A stretch of DNA of 64,000 nucleotides from Gramella sp. MT6. Lineage in GTDB: Bacteria; Bacteroidota; Bacteroidia; Flavobacteriales; Flavobacteriaceae. Both the position numbers and the translations under genes were made by a program. Every line of letters begins with the position of its first letter. Positions within the stretch are counted from its first letter, which is position 1. Positions 45,941 through 54,784 of this stretch are shown here, in pieces. The stretch is from the NCBI RefSeq assembly GCF_019357415.1, contig NZ_CP048410.1, forward strand, positions 1,893,001 to 1,957,000, read 5' to 3'. Under the pieces are notes generated by a model that was not told the origin of the DNA, searched no databases, and saw nothing but the letters and a program-made list of their open reading frames with translations.

Positions 45941-46050
45941 AAATATTATCTTTATTTTGTTGAAAGTTAGAAATATAAGCATGATTTAATAAGTTTTCGC
46001 GAAACTGTTAAATCAAATTTACAAGAATAAAGACATGCGCGTTGCAACAA

Positions 46051-46118
46051 AAAAAATCCTGCAGGATACGTCCAGCAGGATTTTTTTAGTTTAATCCGCT
46101 TCATAATTGAAGTGGACA
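46051..46118. repeat. Dispersed hairpin repeat, copy D (also bidirectional terminator)
   Basis: Stem AAATCCTGC (46054-46062) / GCAGGATTT (46075-46083), with an inner GGA-TACG-TCC hairpin, then TTTTTTAGTTTAATCCGC and later AATTGAAGTGGA. It shares ATCCTGC...GCAGGATTTT and an exact TTTAATCCGC with copy B at 58685, and an approximate TGTGGA end. It also ends the convergent genes at 45859 and 46137. Confidence 0.6.
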
Positions 46119-46136
46119 TTATAGCTGAATTACTAG

Positions 46137-47321
46137 CTATACTATAGCCAGATTTTTCGTCAGAAGTTCATTCTGAAAAGCCTGTAATCCTTCACCGGCT
46201 TTGATTGGATGGCCAAGTTCAATTAACGCACGTTCTAAGGAACTGAGCACGGCAATTAGGTCGTTCGAAGAGACCGATCCCAAATGGCCAATTCTAAAAT
46301 AGGATGTCTTTAATTCCGGCAATAAACCTCCGGCAAGGATCACCCCGTCTTTAGTTAACTTTGCGAGCAAAGCAGACCCATCAATTCCTTCTGGATAATA
46401 AGCTGCCGTAAGTGTATTCGCTGAAATTTCATTAGATTCTGGTAAAAAATCGAATTGTAGCGCAGCCAACCCGGCCCTGAAAGCTCTCGCCAGTTCGCGA
46501 TGTCTTTTCACCCTAGTTTCCATGCCTTCCTTTTGAATTATTCTCAGACTCGTTTCCAGAGCCACGATTAAATTTACGGGAGGTGTGCCAAAGTAAGAAG
46601 GTCTTCGTTCTTCATAAGCTTTCATAATAGGTAACCAGTTATTCCAGTCGCCAAAATAACTGCCTACGGGTGTCTTTCTATTATTCCAGACTTGCATGGC
46701 TTTTTCGGAAGCGACCAATAGGGCCAGGCCGGGAGGAACCCCTATAGCTTTTTGAGATCCGGTTAATACCACATCGATTCCCCAATCATCCTGGTTAATC
46801 TCTTCTCCGGCGACAGAACAGACGCCGTCTAAAATACTCAGGCAATTATATTTTTGAGCCAGTTTCGCAATGGGTTCCGGATCTACTCGAACTCCGGTTG
46901 AGGTGTCTACATGAGTCAGCGTTAAAGCCTTGTATGCGTTGTATTTTAATTCATTTTCGATTGCATCAAGATTTACCACCTCACCGACAAGCGCTTCTAA
47001 AATGGTGGTTTTCGCACCATATCTATCCATGATGTCCTTATAGCGTTTGCCAAAATATCCGGTCGAGATGATCAAAACCCGGTCATCTTTTTCAACCAGG
47101 TTAGCGGCTGACATATCCATGGCTAAAGTTCCGGTTCCGGCAACGATGAAAGGTTGTCCTTTCGGAGACTTCCAGACTTCTCTCATCAGCTCGATACTTT
47201 TTCCGAAGCTTTCAATAAATTCTGGAGCCACATGACTGGTTGTAGCTTTGGCCATGGCATGAAGTACTGCCGGTTCAAATTCTATGGGGCCGGGGATCAT
47301 TAATAATTTTCTGCCTTTCAT
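46137..47321 (-). CDS. Alanine/serine-glyoxylate aminotransferase family protein
   Basis: A 394-residue class V aminotransferase of the AGXT/serine-pyruvate type. The N-terminal IPGPIEFEP motif, VAGTGTLAMD, cofactor Asp in ILDGVCSVAGEE, and PLP Lys191 in TGSQKAIGVPPG are all present. Members use glyoxylate as amino acceptor, giving glycine. It lies 163 bases downstream of isocitrate lyase, which makes glyoxylate, so linking the glyoxylate pool to glycine/serine is a reasonable inference. The intervening hairpin argues for at least partial transcriptional separation. Confidence 0.88.
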   Translation of the reverse strand: MKGRKLLMIPGPIEFEPAVLHAMAKATTSHVAPEFIESFGKSIELMREVWKSPKGQPFIVAGTGTLAMDMSAANLVEKDDRVLIISTGYFGKRYKDIMDRYGAKTTILEALVGEVVNLDAIENELKYNAYKALTLTHVDTSTGVRVDPEPIAKLAQKYNCLSILDGVCSVAGEEINQDDWGIDVVLTGSQKAIGVPPGLALLVASEKAMQVWNNRKTPVGSYFGDWNNWLPIMKAYEERRPSYFGTPPVNLIVALETSLRIIQKEGMETRVKRHRELARAFRAGLAALQFDFLPESNEISANTLTAAYYPEGIDGSALLAKLTKDGVILAGGLLPELKTSYFRIGHLGSVSSNDLIAVLSSLERALIELGHPIKAGEGLQAFQNELLTKNLAIV

Positions 47322-47360
47322 AATTCTAGTTATTCTGTTTTCTACTTTAAATCATTCGTC

Positions 47361-47381
47361 ACCCTGAATTTATTTCAGGGT
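47361..47381. repeat. Short REP-like palindrome
   Basis: ACCCTGAA (47361-47368) and TTCAGGGT (47374-47381) flank a TTTAT loop, preceded by CGTC and followed by CTCA. Palindromes of this CACCCTGAA...TTCAGGGTCTC form are widely dispersed in bacterial intergenic regions. It lies between aceA and the aminotransferase gene. Confidence 0.55.
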
Positions 47382-47439
47382 CTCACTTTCAGGTTAACTT
47401 TCATAAGATTGAGTTTCTTGGTTAACAAACGAAAGCAGA

Positions 47440-47475
47440 AAAGCCCAAGGCGTGAAATTGAACGCCTTGAGCTTT
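47440..47475 (-). terminator. Probable terminator after isocitrate lyase
   Basis: A 12-13 bp stem with one mismatch (AAGCCCAAGGCG with CGCCTTGAGCTT) and a 10-base loop lies 10 bases after the aceA stop. On the minus strand the T tract is short (TTTTCTG), so termination may be incomplete. Confidence 0.6.
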
Positions 47476-47484
47476 CCATGGGAT

Positions 47485-49110
47485 TTATTTATCCATCACC
47501 AGTTCACGTTTCGCGGTTTTTTTCTTTTCAGCAAACTGGTTGCTGGTGTTTTTCTCTCCACCGGCTTTAAGCGCTTTTTCACCTGCAAAGAAGGTCTTAT
47601 GATCATCTCCCAGGTCTGATCCTGCCATACGCTGGTGTTTCACACAGGAAACTCCTTTACGGATCTCCTGTCTTTGCACACCTTCCACATAGGCTAGCAT
47701 TCCGTCTTCAGAAAAATAACCTCTGGTAAGATCGTTCATGTGTAATGCCGTGGTATGGTAAGTAGGAAGGGTAATAAGGTGGTGGAAAACCCCTGCTTCC
47801 TTCGCGGCATCTTTCTGAAAGGTCTTGATCTTTTCATCTGCACGATGACAAAGTTCAGATCCATCATATTCAGCATCCATCAGGTTATTTCGGTCATAAG
47901 CCGTCATATTCTCACCTTCGACAAGCATTTCTTCGTAAGCCTGGTTGCGGAAGTTGAGCGTCCAGTTAAAAGAAGGAGAGTTGTTATAGACCAGTTTAGC
48001 GTTTGGAACCACTTCTTTTACGCGGTTCACCATATGCGCGATCTGTTTAACATTAGGCGTGGGAGTTTCTATCCATAACAGGTCTGCTCCATTTTGCAGA
48101 CTGGTGATACAGTCTAAAACCACGCGGTCTATATTAGAACCATCTTTGAATTTATAGAGTCCGTTAGGCAGTCGAACCGGGCGCACCAGTTTACCATCTC
48201 TTTTTAAAAGCACATCGTCTTCACGGGCATCTTCAATAGCTATAGTTTCAGCTTCTACAAAGGCCAGGTATTTTGAAGCCAGGTCACCTTCTTGCTGACT
48301 TACCGGTAACTTCTGGGTCAAACCGGCACCTTCAGAATCTGTCCGGGCTACGATAACCCCATCTTCAACTCCCAATTCCAGGAATGCATATCTTACCGCA
48401 TTCAGTTTGGTAATAAAATCCTCATGTGGTACGGTAACTTTCCCGTCCTGGTGCCCACATTGCTTCGCATCTGAAACCTGGTTCTCGATCTGTATGGCGC
48501 AGGCTCCGGCTTCGATCATTTGCTTGGCCAGAAGGTAAGTGGCCTCCTCGTTTCCAAAACCGGCATCGATATCGGCAATTATAGGTACTATATGAGTTTC
48601 GAAATTATCGATCTCCTCCTGCACATCTTCTCCTTTTTCCAGTCTTTTAAAAAGGTCGTTCAGTTCCACGGCATCTGCCTGGCGAAGGAAATCATAGATC
48701 TCTTTGATTAGAGAAGGAACCGCTGTTTTTTCATGCATTGATTGATCTGGCAATGGTCCGAATTCTGAACGCAAAGCGGCAACCATCCAGCCAGACAGGT
48801 ATAAATATTTCTTATTCGTTGTTTTGTGATGTTTCTTTATGGCGATCATATTTTGTTGCGCCACAAAGCCATGCCAGCTACCAAGCGATTGGGTGTATTG
48901 AGAATGATCCTGGTCGTATTCGGCCATATCCTTTCTCATGATGGCGGCGGTGTATTTCGCAATATCCAAACCGGTTCTAAAGCGATTCTGGGTGATCATT
49001 CTGGCGGCATTTTCCGGGTTAATGGAATTCCAGCTTTCCCCGTATTTCTGTTTCAGGTTTTGAACCTTTTCCAGGGCAGATTGATACTGAGTTTGCGATA
49101 AATTTTTCAT
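47485..49110 (-). CDS. aceA: Isocitrate lyase AceA
   Basis: Splits isocitrate to succinate and glyoxylate, first step of the glyoxylate shunt. At 541 residues it belongs to the longer bacterial class (Pseudomonas-type). The active-site loop reads KQCGHQDGK (216-224) with catalytic Cys218, and the metal and substrate motifs PIIADIDAGFG, ARTDSEGA and YNNSPSFNW are visible. It is second in the aceB-aceA operon, 82 bases after the malate synthase gene, with a stem-loop in the gap. Confidence 0.96.
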   Translation of the reverse strand: MKNLSQTQYQSALEKVQNLKQKYGESWNSINPENAARMITQNRFRTGLDIAKYTAAIMRKDMAEYDQDHSQYTQSLGSWHGFVAQQNMIAIKKHHKTTNKKYLYLSGWMVAALRSEFGPLPDQSMHEKTAVPSLIKEIYDFLRQADAVELNDLFKRLEKGEDVQEEIDNFETHIVPIIADIDAGFGNEEATYLLAKQMIEAGACAIQIENQVSDAKQCGHQDGKVTVPHEDFITKLNAVRYAFLELGVEDGVIVARTDSEGAGLTQKLPVSQQEGDLASKYLAFVEAETIAIEDAREDDVLLKRDGKLVRPVRLPNGLYKFKDGSNIDRVVLDCITSLQNGADLLWIETPTPNVKQIAHMVNRVKEVVPNAKLVYNNSPSFNWTLNFRNQAYEEMLVEGENMTAYDRNNLMDAEYDGSELCHRADEKIKTFQKDAAKEAGVFHHLITLPTYHTTALHMNDLTRGYFSEDGMLAYVEGVQRQEIRKGVSCVKHQRMAGSDLGDDHKTFFAGEKALKAGGEKNTSNQFAEKKKTAKRELVMDK

Positions 49111-49156
49111 AATTTTGCGTTTGATTATTGAATTTTTCTGAAATTTTGATAATTAG

Positions 49157-49187
49157 GTCTCGCAATCTATGGCAGTAGTTGCGAGAC
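49157..49187 (-). other. Intercistronic stem-loop between aceB and aceA
   Basis: A 9-bp perfect stem GTCTCGCAA/TTGCGAGAC (49157-49165 with 49179-49187) and a 13-base loop begin five bases after the aceB stop. There is no T run in the mRNA direction, so it is more likely an RNA processing or stability element than a terminator. On the opposite strand it is followed by CATTTTTT. Confidence 0.6.
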
Positions 49188-49192
49188 ATTTT

Positions 49193-50794
49193 TTATAGGT
49201 ATTTATACGCCGGAAGCGTTAAGAATTCTTCGAATCTTTCTGAAATGGCCAGTTTATCGAAGAGTTTGAAGGCTAATTCAAACCTGGTGTTCTTTTTAAT
49301 ATTTGACTCTCCGTATTCGGTAAGTATCTTTTCCACTTCATCGTCGAAAATATCGATGTAAAGCTCCATATTGAATTTTCTCCCGTCTTCCAGGACCACT
49401 TCATTTTTTAACCATTGCCATAACTGGGTCCTGGAGATCTCAGCCGTAGCGGCATCTTCCATTAAATTGTAAAGTGCCACCGCACCATATCCGCGGAGCC
49501 AGGCTTCCATATAAAGGATACCAACATTAATGTTCTTTCTAATGCCGGTTTCGGTAACAGTTCCCTGCGGAATTTCAACCAGATCTTTTTCAGTTATCTG
49601 AACATCCTCACGCATTACGTTCAGCTGATTTGCCTCAGGCATATGCTTATTGAATTCGGTCATGGCAACTTCCACGAGCGCTGGATGCGCTACCCAGGTA
49701 CCGTCATGGCCATTTTTCACTTCACGCTCTTTATCTTTTCGAACCTTTTCGATAGCGGCGGCATTCGCGCGATCATTATTTTTGATCGGAATTTGCGCAG
49801 CCATTCCTCCAATAGCCAGGATTCCGCGTTTATGACAACGCTGGATCACCAGTTTGGAATAAGCATCCATAAACGGAGAGGTCATGGTAACCTGATCACG
49901 GTTAGGCACCACAAAATCTTTATGGTTCCTGAATTTCTTGATATAGGAGAAAATATAATCCCAGCGACCGCAATTTAAACCTACGATATGATCTTTAAGT
50001 TCATAAATGATCTCGTCTAACTGAAAACTCGCGGTGATTGTTTCTACGAGGACGGTAGCTTTAAAAGTTCCTTTTGGGACCTCTAGGTATTCCTGAGCAA
50101 AATTGAATACCTCATTCCACCAGCGTGCTTCCAGGTAGTGTTCGAGTTTTGGAAGATAAAAATACGGAGCGGTGTCATTTTCCAGCATGGTCTTAGTATT
50201 ATGGAAAACGTACAACCCAAAATCGAGCAGGCTGGCGGACACCTGCTGGTCATCAACCAGGAGATGTTTTTCATTTAGATGCAGACCCCTGGGGCGAACC
50301 AGAAGAACCGCGGTTTCATCGTTTAGCTGATAAGATTTCCCACGTTTGGCATCTGTAAGAGAAATGGTCTTTTTATTGGCATCGATCAGGTTGCGCTGAC
50401 CTTCCATTACATTTTTCCAGGTAGGAGCGGTGCTGTCTTCAAGATCGGCCATAAAGGTTCTGGCTCCTGAATTCAAAGCGTTGATGATCATCTTTCTGTC
50501 AACAGGTCCGGTAATTTCTACCCGCCTGTCCTGAAGGTCTTTCGGGATCTCTCCGGCTTTCCAGTCACCCTCGCGTATGGCTTTTGTTTCAGATGGAAAC
50601 TCTGGCAAATTACCTTTATCAAAATGTTTCTGCTGTTCCTTTCTTTTTTCCAGAAGCGATAAACGCTGAGCATTAAATTTCTCATGAAGTTCGACGATAA
50701 AATCGAGAGCTTCGTTGGTTAAAATCTCAGGGTAGTAATTGGTTACTTCTTTTCCAAAGTTTAGGTCGGAAATTTTTAATGATGTGGTTTCCAT
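49193..50794 (-). CDS. aceB: Malate synthase A AceB
   Basis: Condenses glyoxylate with acetyl-CoA to malate, completing the glyoxylate shunt. The 533-residue length fits malate synthase A. Family motifs include the FMADLEDSTAPTW block near residue 115, RPRGLH, KLEHYLEARWW, the metal-binding region ATVLVETITASFQLDEIIYELKDH, and LNCGRWDYIFS. First gene of the aceB-aceA unit; the upstream 118 bases are shared with a divergent regulator and contain a palindrome next to the predicted -33 site. Confidence 0.96.
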   Translation of the reverse strand: METTSLKISDLNFGKEVTNYYPEILTNEALDFIVELHEKFNAQRLSLLEKRKEQQKHFDKGNLPEFPSETKAIREGDWKAGEIPKDLQDRRVEITGPVDRKMIINALNSGARTFMADLEDSTAPTWKNVMEGQRNLIDANKKTISLTDAKRGKSYQLNDETAVLLVRPRGLHLNEKHLLVDDQQVSASLLDFGLYVFHNTKTMLENDTAPYFYLPKLEHYLEARWWNEVFNFAQEYLEVPKGTFKATVLVETITASFQLDEIIYELKDHIVGLNCGRWDYIFSYIKKFRNHKDFVVPNRDQVTMTSPFMDAYSKLVIQRCHKRGILAIGGMAAQIPIKNNDRANAAAIEKVRKDKEREVKNGHDGTWVAHPALVEVAMTEFNKHMPEANQLNVMREDVQITEKDLVEIPQGTVTETGIRKNINVGILYMEAWLRGYGAVALYNLMEDAATAEISRTQLWQWLKNEVVLEDGRKFNMELYIDIFDDEVEKILTEYGESNIKKNTRFELAFKLFDKLAISERFEEFLTLPAYKYL

Positions 50795-50819
50795 AGTTTT
50801 AATGTTTTATAGGACAATA

Positions 50820-50908
50820 TTAAAACAAAGAATTTAATAAAACAAGCGAACGTTCGCTAAAAGAGTAAATTCGCATTTTAAGGTATTTCGCAGAATTGTC
50901 TATATTTG
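50820..50908. promoter_or_regulatory. Shared aceB / regulator control region with 14-bp palindrome
   Basis: AGCGAACGTTCGCT (50845-50858) is a perfect palindrome; TTCGCA half-sites recur at about 50871-50876 and 50887-50892. For aceB (minus strand) TTG immediately after the palindrome, 20 bases, then TAATATTG fits the Bacteroidota promoter with one mismatch. For the regulator (plus strand) TATATTTG at 50901-50908 is a perfect -7 box ending four bases before its ATG, so the mRNA may have almost no 5' leader. Confidence 0.6.
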
Positions 50909-50912
50909 AAAT

Positions 50913-52391
50913 ATGGAGGAAGATTATATCAAACTGATCTTTGGCTTGAAGCTAAAGCAGATAAGGACCGAGAAGAATTTATCCCTGTTTGGATTATCCA
51001 AACTTTCGGGCTTATCAAAGTCATATTTGAATGAAATAGAAAATGGAAAAAAATATCCCAAACCGGATAAAATTGCCTTGCTTTCAGATAAATTAGAGGT
51101 GCCATATGATCAAATGGTGTCCTTAAAGCTGGATAAAAATCTAGCTCCGATAGGGGAGTTGCTTCAGTCAAAAATCTTAAAGGAAATTCCGCTAGACCTT
51201 TTTGGCATCAAGGAAAGTAACCTTATAGATATAGTCTCTAATGCCCCGGCGAAGGTGAATGCCTTTATTAGTACCATAATTGAAATTGCTAAGCATTATA
51301 ACTTTAGCAGGGAAAGTTTTTTCCTGGCTTCAGTACGATCATTCCAGGAAGCGAACAATAATTACTTTGATGACCTGGAACAGCAGGTGCTCAAGTTTGC
51401 TAAAGCTTACCAGGTTGATCTCAGCAAATCACCTACCTCAAAAGAACTAGAGGAGATTTTGATCGAGGAATATGGCTATAAAATCAATGAAAGTGAACTG
51501 GCTAAATATGAGGACCTGGAAAGCCTCAGATCTGTTTTTATTCCTAAGACCAATACTTTATTACTGGCTGATGGAATTGATGAAGCCCAGAGGACCTTCA
51601 TTTATGCCAAGGAGATCGCCTATAATTTTCTGGGAATTTCAGATAGGCTACATTCTTTTCCCTGGATCAAATTTGAAAGGTTCGACCAGGTTTTGAATAA
51701 TTTTTATGCTTCCTATTTTGCCGGAGCACTGGTTATCCCGAAGGAAGAACTGACCTTAAAACTGGAACAACTTTTTGAAAAGGAAATTTTCGATGCGGAG
51801 TTGTTCATGAAAATGCTTAACGGATTCAATGCTTCGCCGGAGACCTTCTATCAACGTTTAACCAACATACTTCCAAAAGCTTTCAATATAAAGAACCTGT
51901 TCTTTTTAAGAATTACGCACCGGGCAAATAGCGGTAAATATTATTTGAATAAAGAACTGCATTTAACTCACCATCATTCCCCGAGGGCGAATGAAACCAA
52001 TGAGCATTACTGCAGGCGCTGGATGTCCCTGAAAGTTCTTGAAGACATAGCCAAATCTGGTAATTCCCATGAATTTGGTATTCAGATCTCCAATTATCCC
52101 AGTCATGAGAACCGGTACCTTATCTTTTCATCGGCTACCCAGGATCCTTTCCGGGAGAACCAATATAGAAGCATAAGTATCGGGTTGCTTTTGAATAAAC
52201 AACTGGAACGAAAGGTGAAATTTCTTGAAGATGAAAATATCATCCGGAAAGATGTTGGGGTGACTTGTGAACGTTGTGCTATTCAAGATTGTGAGGTGCG
52301 CCAGGCTCCGGCCATCGTCCTGAAAAAACGAGAAAAGAATAGAAAGATCGAGTCTATTGTGGATGAGTTAACGGACAAGTTTCAGGTTTAG
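50913..52391 (+). CDS. RamB/ScfR-like short-chain fatty-acid regulator
   Basis: A 492-residue XRE-type regulator. Residues about 8-65 are a HTH_3 domain (LKQIRTEKNLSLFGLSKLSGLSKSYLNEIENGKKYPKPDKI). A central IrrE/ImmA-like region follows (EAQRTFIYAKEIAYNFL, without a HExxH zinc motif). The C-terminal DUF2083-like domain contains the Cys cluster CERCAIQDCEVR. The family includes RamB of Corynebacterium, which regulates aceA/aceB and acetate use, and ScfR regulators of propionyl-CoA metabolism. Divergent position from aceB supports the same role here. Confidence 0.88.
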   Translation: MEEDYIKLIFGLKLKQIRTEKNLSLFGLSKLSGLSKSYLNEIENGKKYPKPDKIALLSDKLEVPYDQMVSLKLDKNLAPIGELLQSKILKEIPLDLFGIKESNLIDIVSNAPAKVNAFISTIIEIAKHYNFSRESFFLASVRSFQEANNNYFDDLEQQVLKFAKAYQVDLSKSPTSKELEEILIEEYGYKINESELAKYEDLESLRSVFIPKTNTLLLADGIDEAQRTFIYAKEIAYNFLGISDRLHSFPWIKFERFDQVLNNFYASYFAGALVIPKEELTLKLEQLFEKEIFDAELFMKMLNGFNASPETFYQRLTNILPKAFNIKNLFFLRITHRANSGKYYLNKELHLTHHHSPRANETNEHYCRRWMSLKVLEDIAKSGNSHEFGIQISNYPSHENRYLIFSSATQDPFRENQYRSISIGLLLNKQLERKVKFLEDENIIRKDVGVTCERCAIQDCEVRQAPAIVLKKREKNRKIESIVDELTDKFQV

Positions 52392-52418
52392 AATTTTTGG
52401 CTAAACTGAAAGCCAGTA

Positions 52419-53537
52419 TCAAATCTTTTTATAGAGGATCAATCCAATAAATATCAATACAAATAATATTGAGATCAGGATCACCGTCCTCCAGAAGAGT
52501 TTATCTATGATATCCTCAGTCCGGTCAAACGTTGCGTCAATACTTTGGTTAGTCAAAGCATTCAGATCCTTAAAACTAGCTTCCCGTTGAGTGCTTATTT
52601 GTTCAGATATTTCTGCCAGAACGATCGCTCTTTCTTTTTTGATCTCCTCCAGGATAATTTCACGTTCCATGCTTAGAGCCTGCAGCACTGCTATTCGCTC
52701 ACCACTTATGTCCTTAAAGGCTGCCTCCCGTTGGTTATCGATCAAATCTGGGCTCGATTCCAATACCAATACCGTTCTTTCCAATAAGTTCGAGATAGAG
52801 TCAAAGCGACTGTTTAATTCAGCATTTGTCAACGCGTTATCGATCAGGAATTCAGATTCCCAGCGCACCTGTTTTGGTAAAACTTCCATATATGAACCGA
52901 GTTGAGCGCGCATCTTATCCAGGCCTTGTGACATGTCTTCTGCCAGTCTTTTAAACGTAACTTTCTCGGCATTTTGAATTTTTGTCATCACAGGGATCGT
53001 AGATTGCCTCACAAAATACGAGCTGGTAAGGGGATGTTTTTCGGCAAAATCGGTAACGATCCTGGCTCCTTCAGAAATATCATTATCGGGCACCAGGTTA
53101 CGGCCAATATCCAGCAGATCTTCCCAAAGCGAATTCACAGTACTTATGGCAATATCCTGCTGCTCACCAAATAGGTCCTTTCCAGCGCCTTTTTCAAAAT
53201 ACAGTTTCATTTGGTATGTAAAAACTGCAATATCAATGTATCCCAGGAAGGGATCAGAGTTATAAATAGCGGTATTGGCAACGGGAATGGAATTCATTTT
53301 CCAGACCAGGGCTTCCCTATCCACGGCGGGATCTTGAGAAGCTTTTATGATATTGTCGGCCGACTCGATTATGCTCCGCTCAAACCTGTAAAAGAAGTCG
53401 TTCATTGTTGAGCTCAACTCCTGTTGTGAGATTTCAATTTCTCCTCCGCCCGGACCAACCGACTTCTTTTTTTTCTGTGCGGTGCAGCCCTGAATACCGA
53501 ATACCAGGATTAGAAATATCGAGAAAATGAAGCGCAT
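52419..53537 (-). CDS. Lipoprotein with C-terminal membrane segment and coiled coil
   Basis: About 372 residues from the ATG at 53537; an upstream ATG at 53570 would place 11 residues before the hydrophobic segment. The signal ends GIQGC (Cys18), a lipobox, followed by a KKKK and Gly-rich linker. The middle is helical; residues about 270-330 are coiled coil with a repeated QREA(A/S)FKD(I/L) motif. A hydrophobic segment near the C-terminus (WRTVILISILFVLIFIGLILYKK) anchors the other end. It may therefore bridge outer and inner membranes. Resembles the signalling half of chemotaxis receptors only in being coiled coil; function unknown. Confidence 0.65.
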   Translation of the reverse strand: MRFIFSIFLILVFGIQGCTAQKKKKSVGPGGGEIEISQQELSSTMNDFFYRFERSIIESADNIIKASQDPAVDREALVWKMNSIPVANTAIYNSDPFLGYIDIAVFTYQMKLYFEKGAGKDLFGEQQDIAISTVNSLWEDLLDIGRNLVPDNDISEGARIVTDFAEKHPLTSSYFVRQSTIPVMTKIQNAEKVTFKRLAEDMSQGLDKMRAQLGSYMEVLPKQVRWESEFLIDNALTNAELNSRFDSISNLLERTVLVLESSPDLIDNQREAAFKDISGERIAVLQALSMEREIILEEIKKERAIVLAEISEQISTQREASFKDLNALTNQSIDATFDRTEDIIDKLFWRTVILISILFVLIFIGLILYKKI

Positions 53538-53570
53538 TCTATGAGAGAAATTAGAACTGCTATGTACCAT

Positions 53571-54109
53571 GGTGTCGCCATTTAATGATTGATATCTTTC
53601 AGTAAGGCAGAAATGAATATGCGCCTTAGTTTGTTAATTCCAAAGTCATTTCCAATTGGAATTGAATTTCTTCCTCTTCATCTATTTATCCGCCACTTTC
53701 CTTCAATATCCTGATTCAGTCTCCCAGTGCGATGCAATAGGATATCGTTCCTTTTTTACAATTCTATTCCGATCATTTTAAAATGAAAGTTCATAGTGTG
53801 CTGATTTTCAGCTTATAAAAGATATAAAATAAATAGGAATTAAGTCGAAAAATTAAATAGGAAGGGCTAAGTGGAGGGAGAGTAGTTGATTTTATCTTTC
53901 CTTATGTCCATCCTTATGGTCTGAGCGAATTAAAACAGAGAAATCCTGCCGAAATTTATTCGAGCAGGATTTCTCTGTTCTAAATAGCAAGGCATTTGTT
54001 AATGATTGTGGAGTCGGAGGGAAGGACCGTTTTTAAAAGTTTATCGTATCCCTCTTCAACAAATTTTAACATTGAAGTCTGATATCTATAATAGTTCAAT
54101 ATGAAATTT
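53571..54109. other. Intergenic region, mostly without recognised features
   Basis: About 540 bases. Apart from repeat copy A (53934-54020) there is a 12-bp palindrome TTCCAATTGGAA (53650-53661). No coding frame, tRNA or clear promoter could be supported. Confidence 0.5.
53934..54020. repeat. Dispersed hairpin repeat, copy A
   Basis: A 16-bp perfect stem AACAGAGAAATCCTGC (53934-53949) / GCAGGATTTCTCTGTT (53964-53979), whose loop itself contains CGAA/TTCG, is followed 26 bases later by TTGTGGAGTCGGAGG (54006-54020). Copy B at 58685 has the same order with an identical 15-base end. The hairpin can also act as a terminator for the response-regulator gene. Confidence 0.7.
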
Positions 54110-54775
54110 TTATATCAATTGAAGGTCCTTCATAATAGAAATCAAATGAGGATTTGTATTCGCGTTAAACTCTTCTCGCAAATCCTTCAGCTTTTTTTCA
54201 ATAGCACTTTTACTATTTGGTTTGATGTTTTGACTTTTCAGTTCTTGTTCTATCTGATCCTGGGTTAAACCGCTGGCCAGATACTTAACAATATTGATCT
54301 CAAAATCATTTAAGGTCAATACATTATTTTGTTTCAGGATTTTTTCAATAACCGGGGAATTATAGTTTTCACCTTTGCTTAAATTCAGAATAGCCTCCTT
54401 TAACTCCTTTAATCCTTTTCGATCTTTGCATACATACCCATCGATATTTCCCGAAGCCCATATATCTTTAACTGTTTGCGGATGATCTTCTATAGAATTG
54501 ACTATTACTTTAAGCCCGGGATCTTCAGACTTCAATGCGGCTATAAGCTCCTTTCCAGATTTTAATTTTTCTTTGCGATGATCCTGTTTAAAGGAAAGAT
54601 CACAGATGAGTAAATCGAAAGGTTCATTTTCCTGTGATGCTTTTTTTGCAAGGAGCCATGCTTTATCACAATATTGCGCATGGGCAACTTCAGGAATGTC
54701 AAGCTCTTTCAAAACAGATGCTACGGCATGGTTGATACTATCCATATCTTCTGCCACTAATACTTTTTTAAACAT
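54110..54775 (-). CDS. Response regulator (NarL/LuxR-like)
   Basis: A 221-residue regulator. The receiver has AEDMDS (8-13), phosphoacceptor Asp59 in LLICDLSF, and Lys in YVCKDRKG. The C-terminal part (about 150-215: LNDFEINIVKYLASGLTQDQIEQELKSQNIKPNSKSAIEKKLKDLRE) is a LuxR-like HTH, somewhat divergent. It follows the sensor kinase gene by 9 bases and is presumably its output. Confidence 0.88.
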   Translation of the reverse strand: MFKKVLVAEDMDSINHAVASVLKELDIPEVAHAQYCDKAWLLAKKASQENEPFDLLICDLSFKQDHRKEKLKSGKELIAALKSEDPGLKVIVNSIEDHPQTVKDIWASGNIDGYVCKDRKGLKELKEAILNLSKGENYNSPVIEKILKQNNVLTLNDFEINIVKYLASGLTQDQIEQELKSQNIKPNSKSAIEKKLKDLREEFNANTNPHLISIMKDLQLI

Positions 54776-54784
54776 GCCGTTAAA

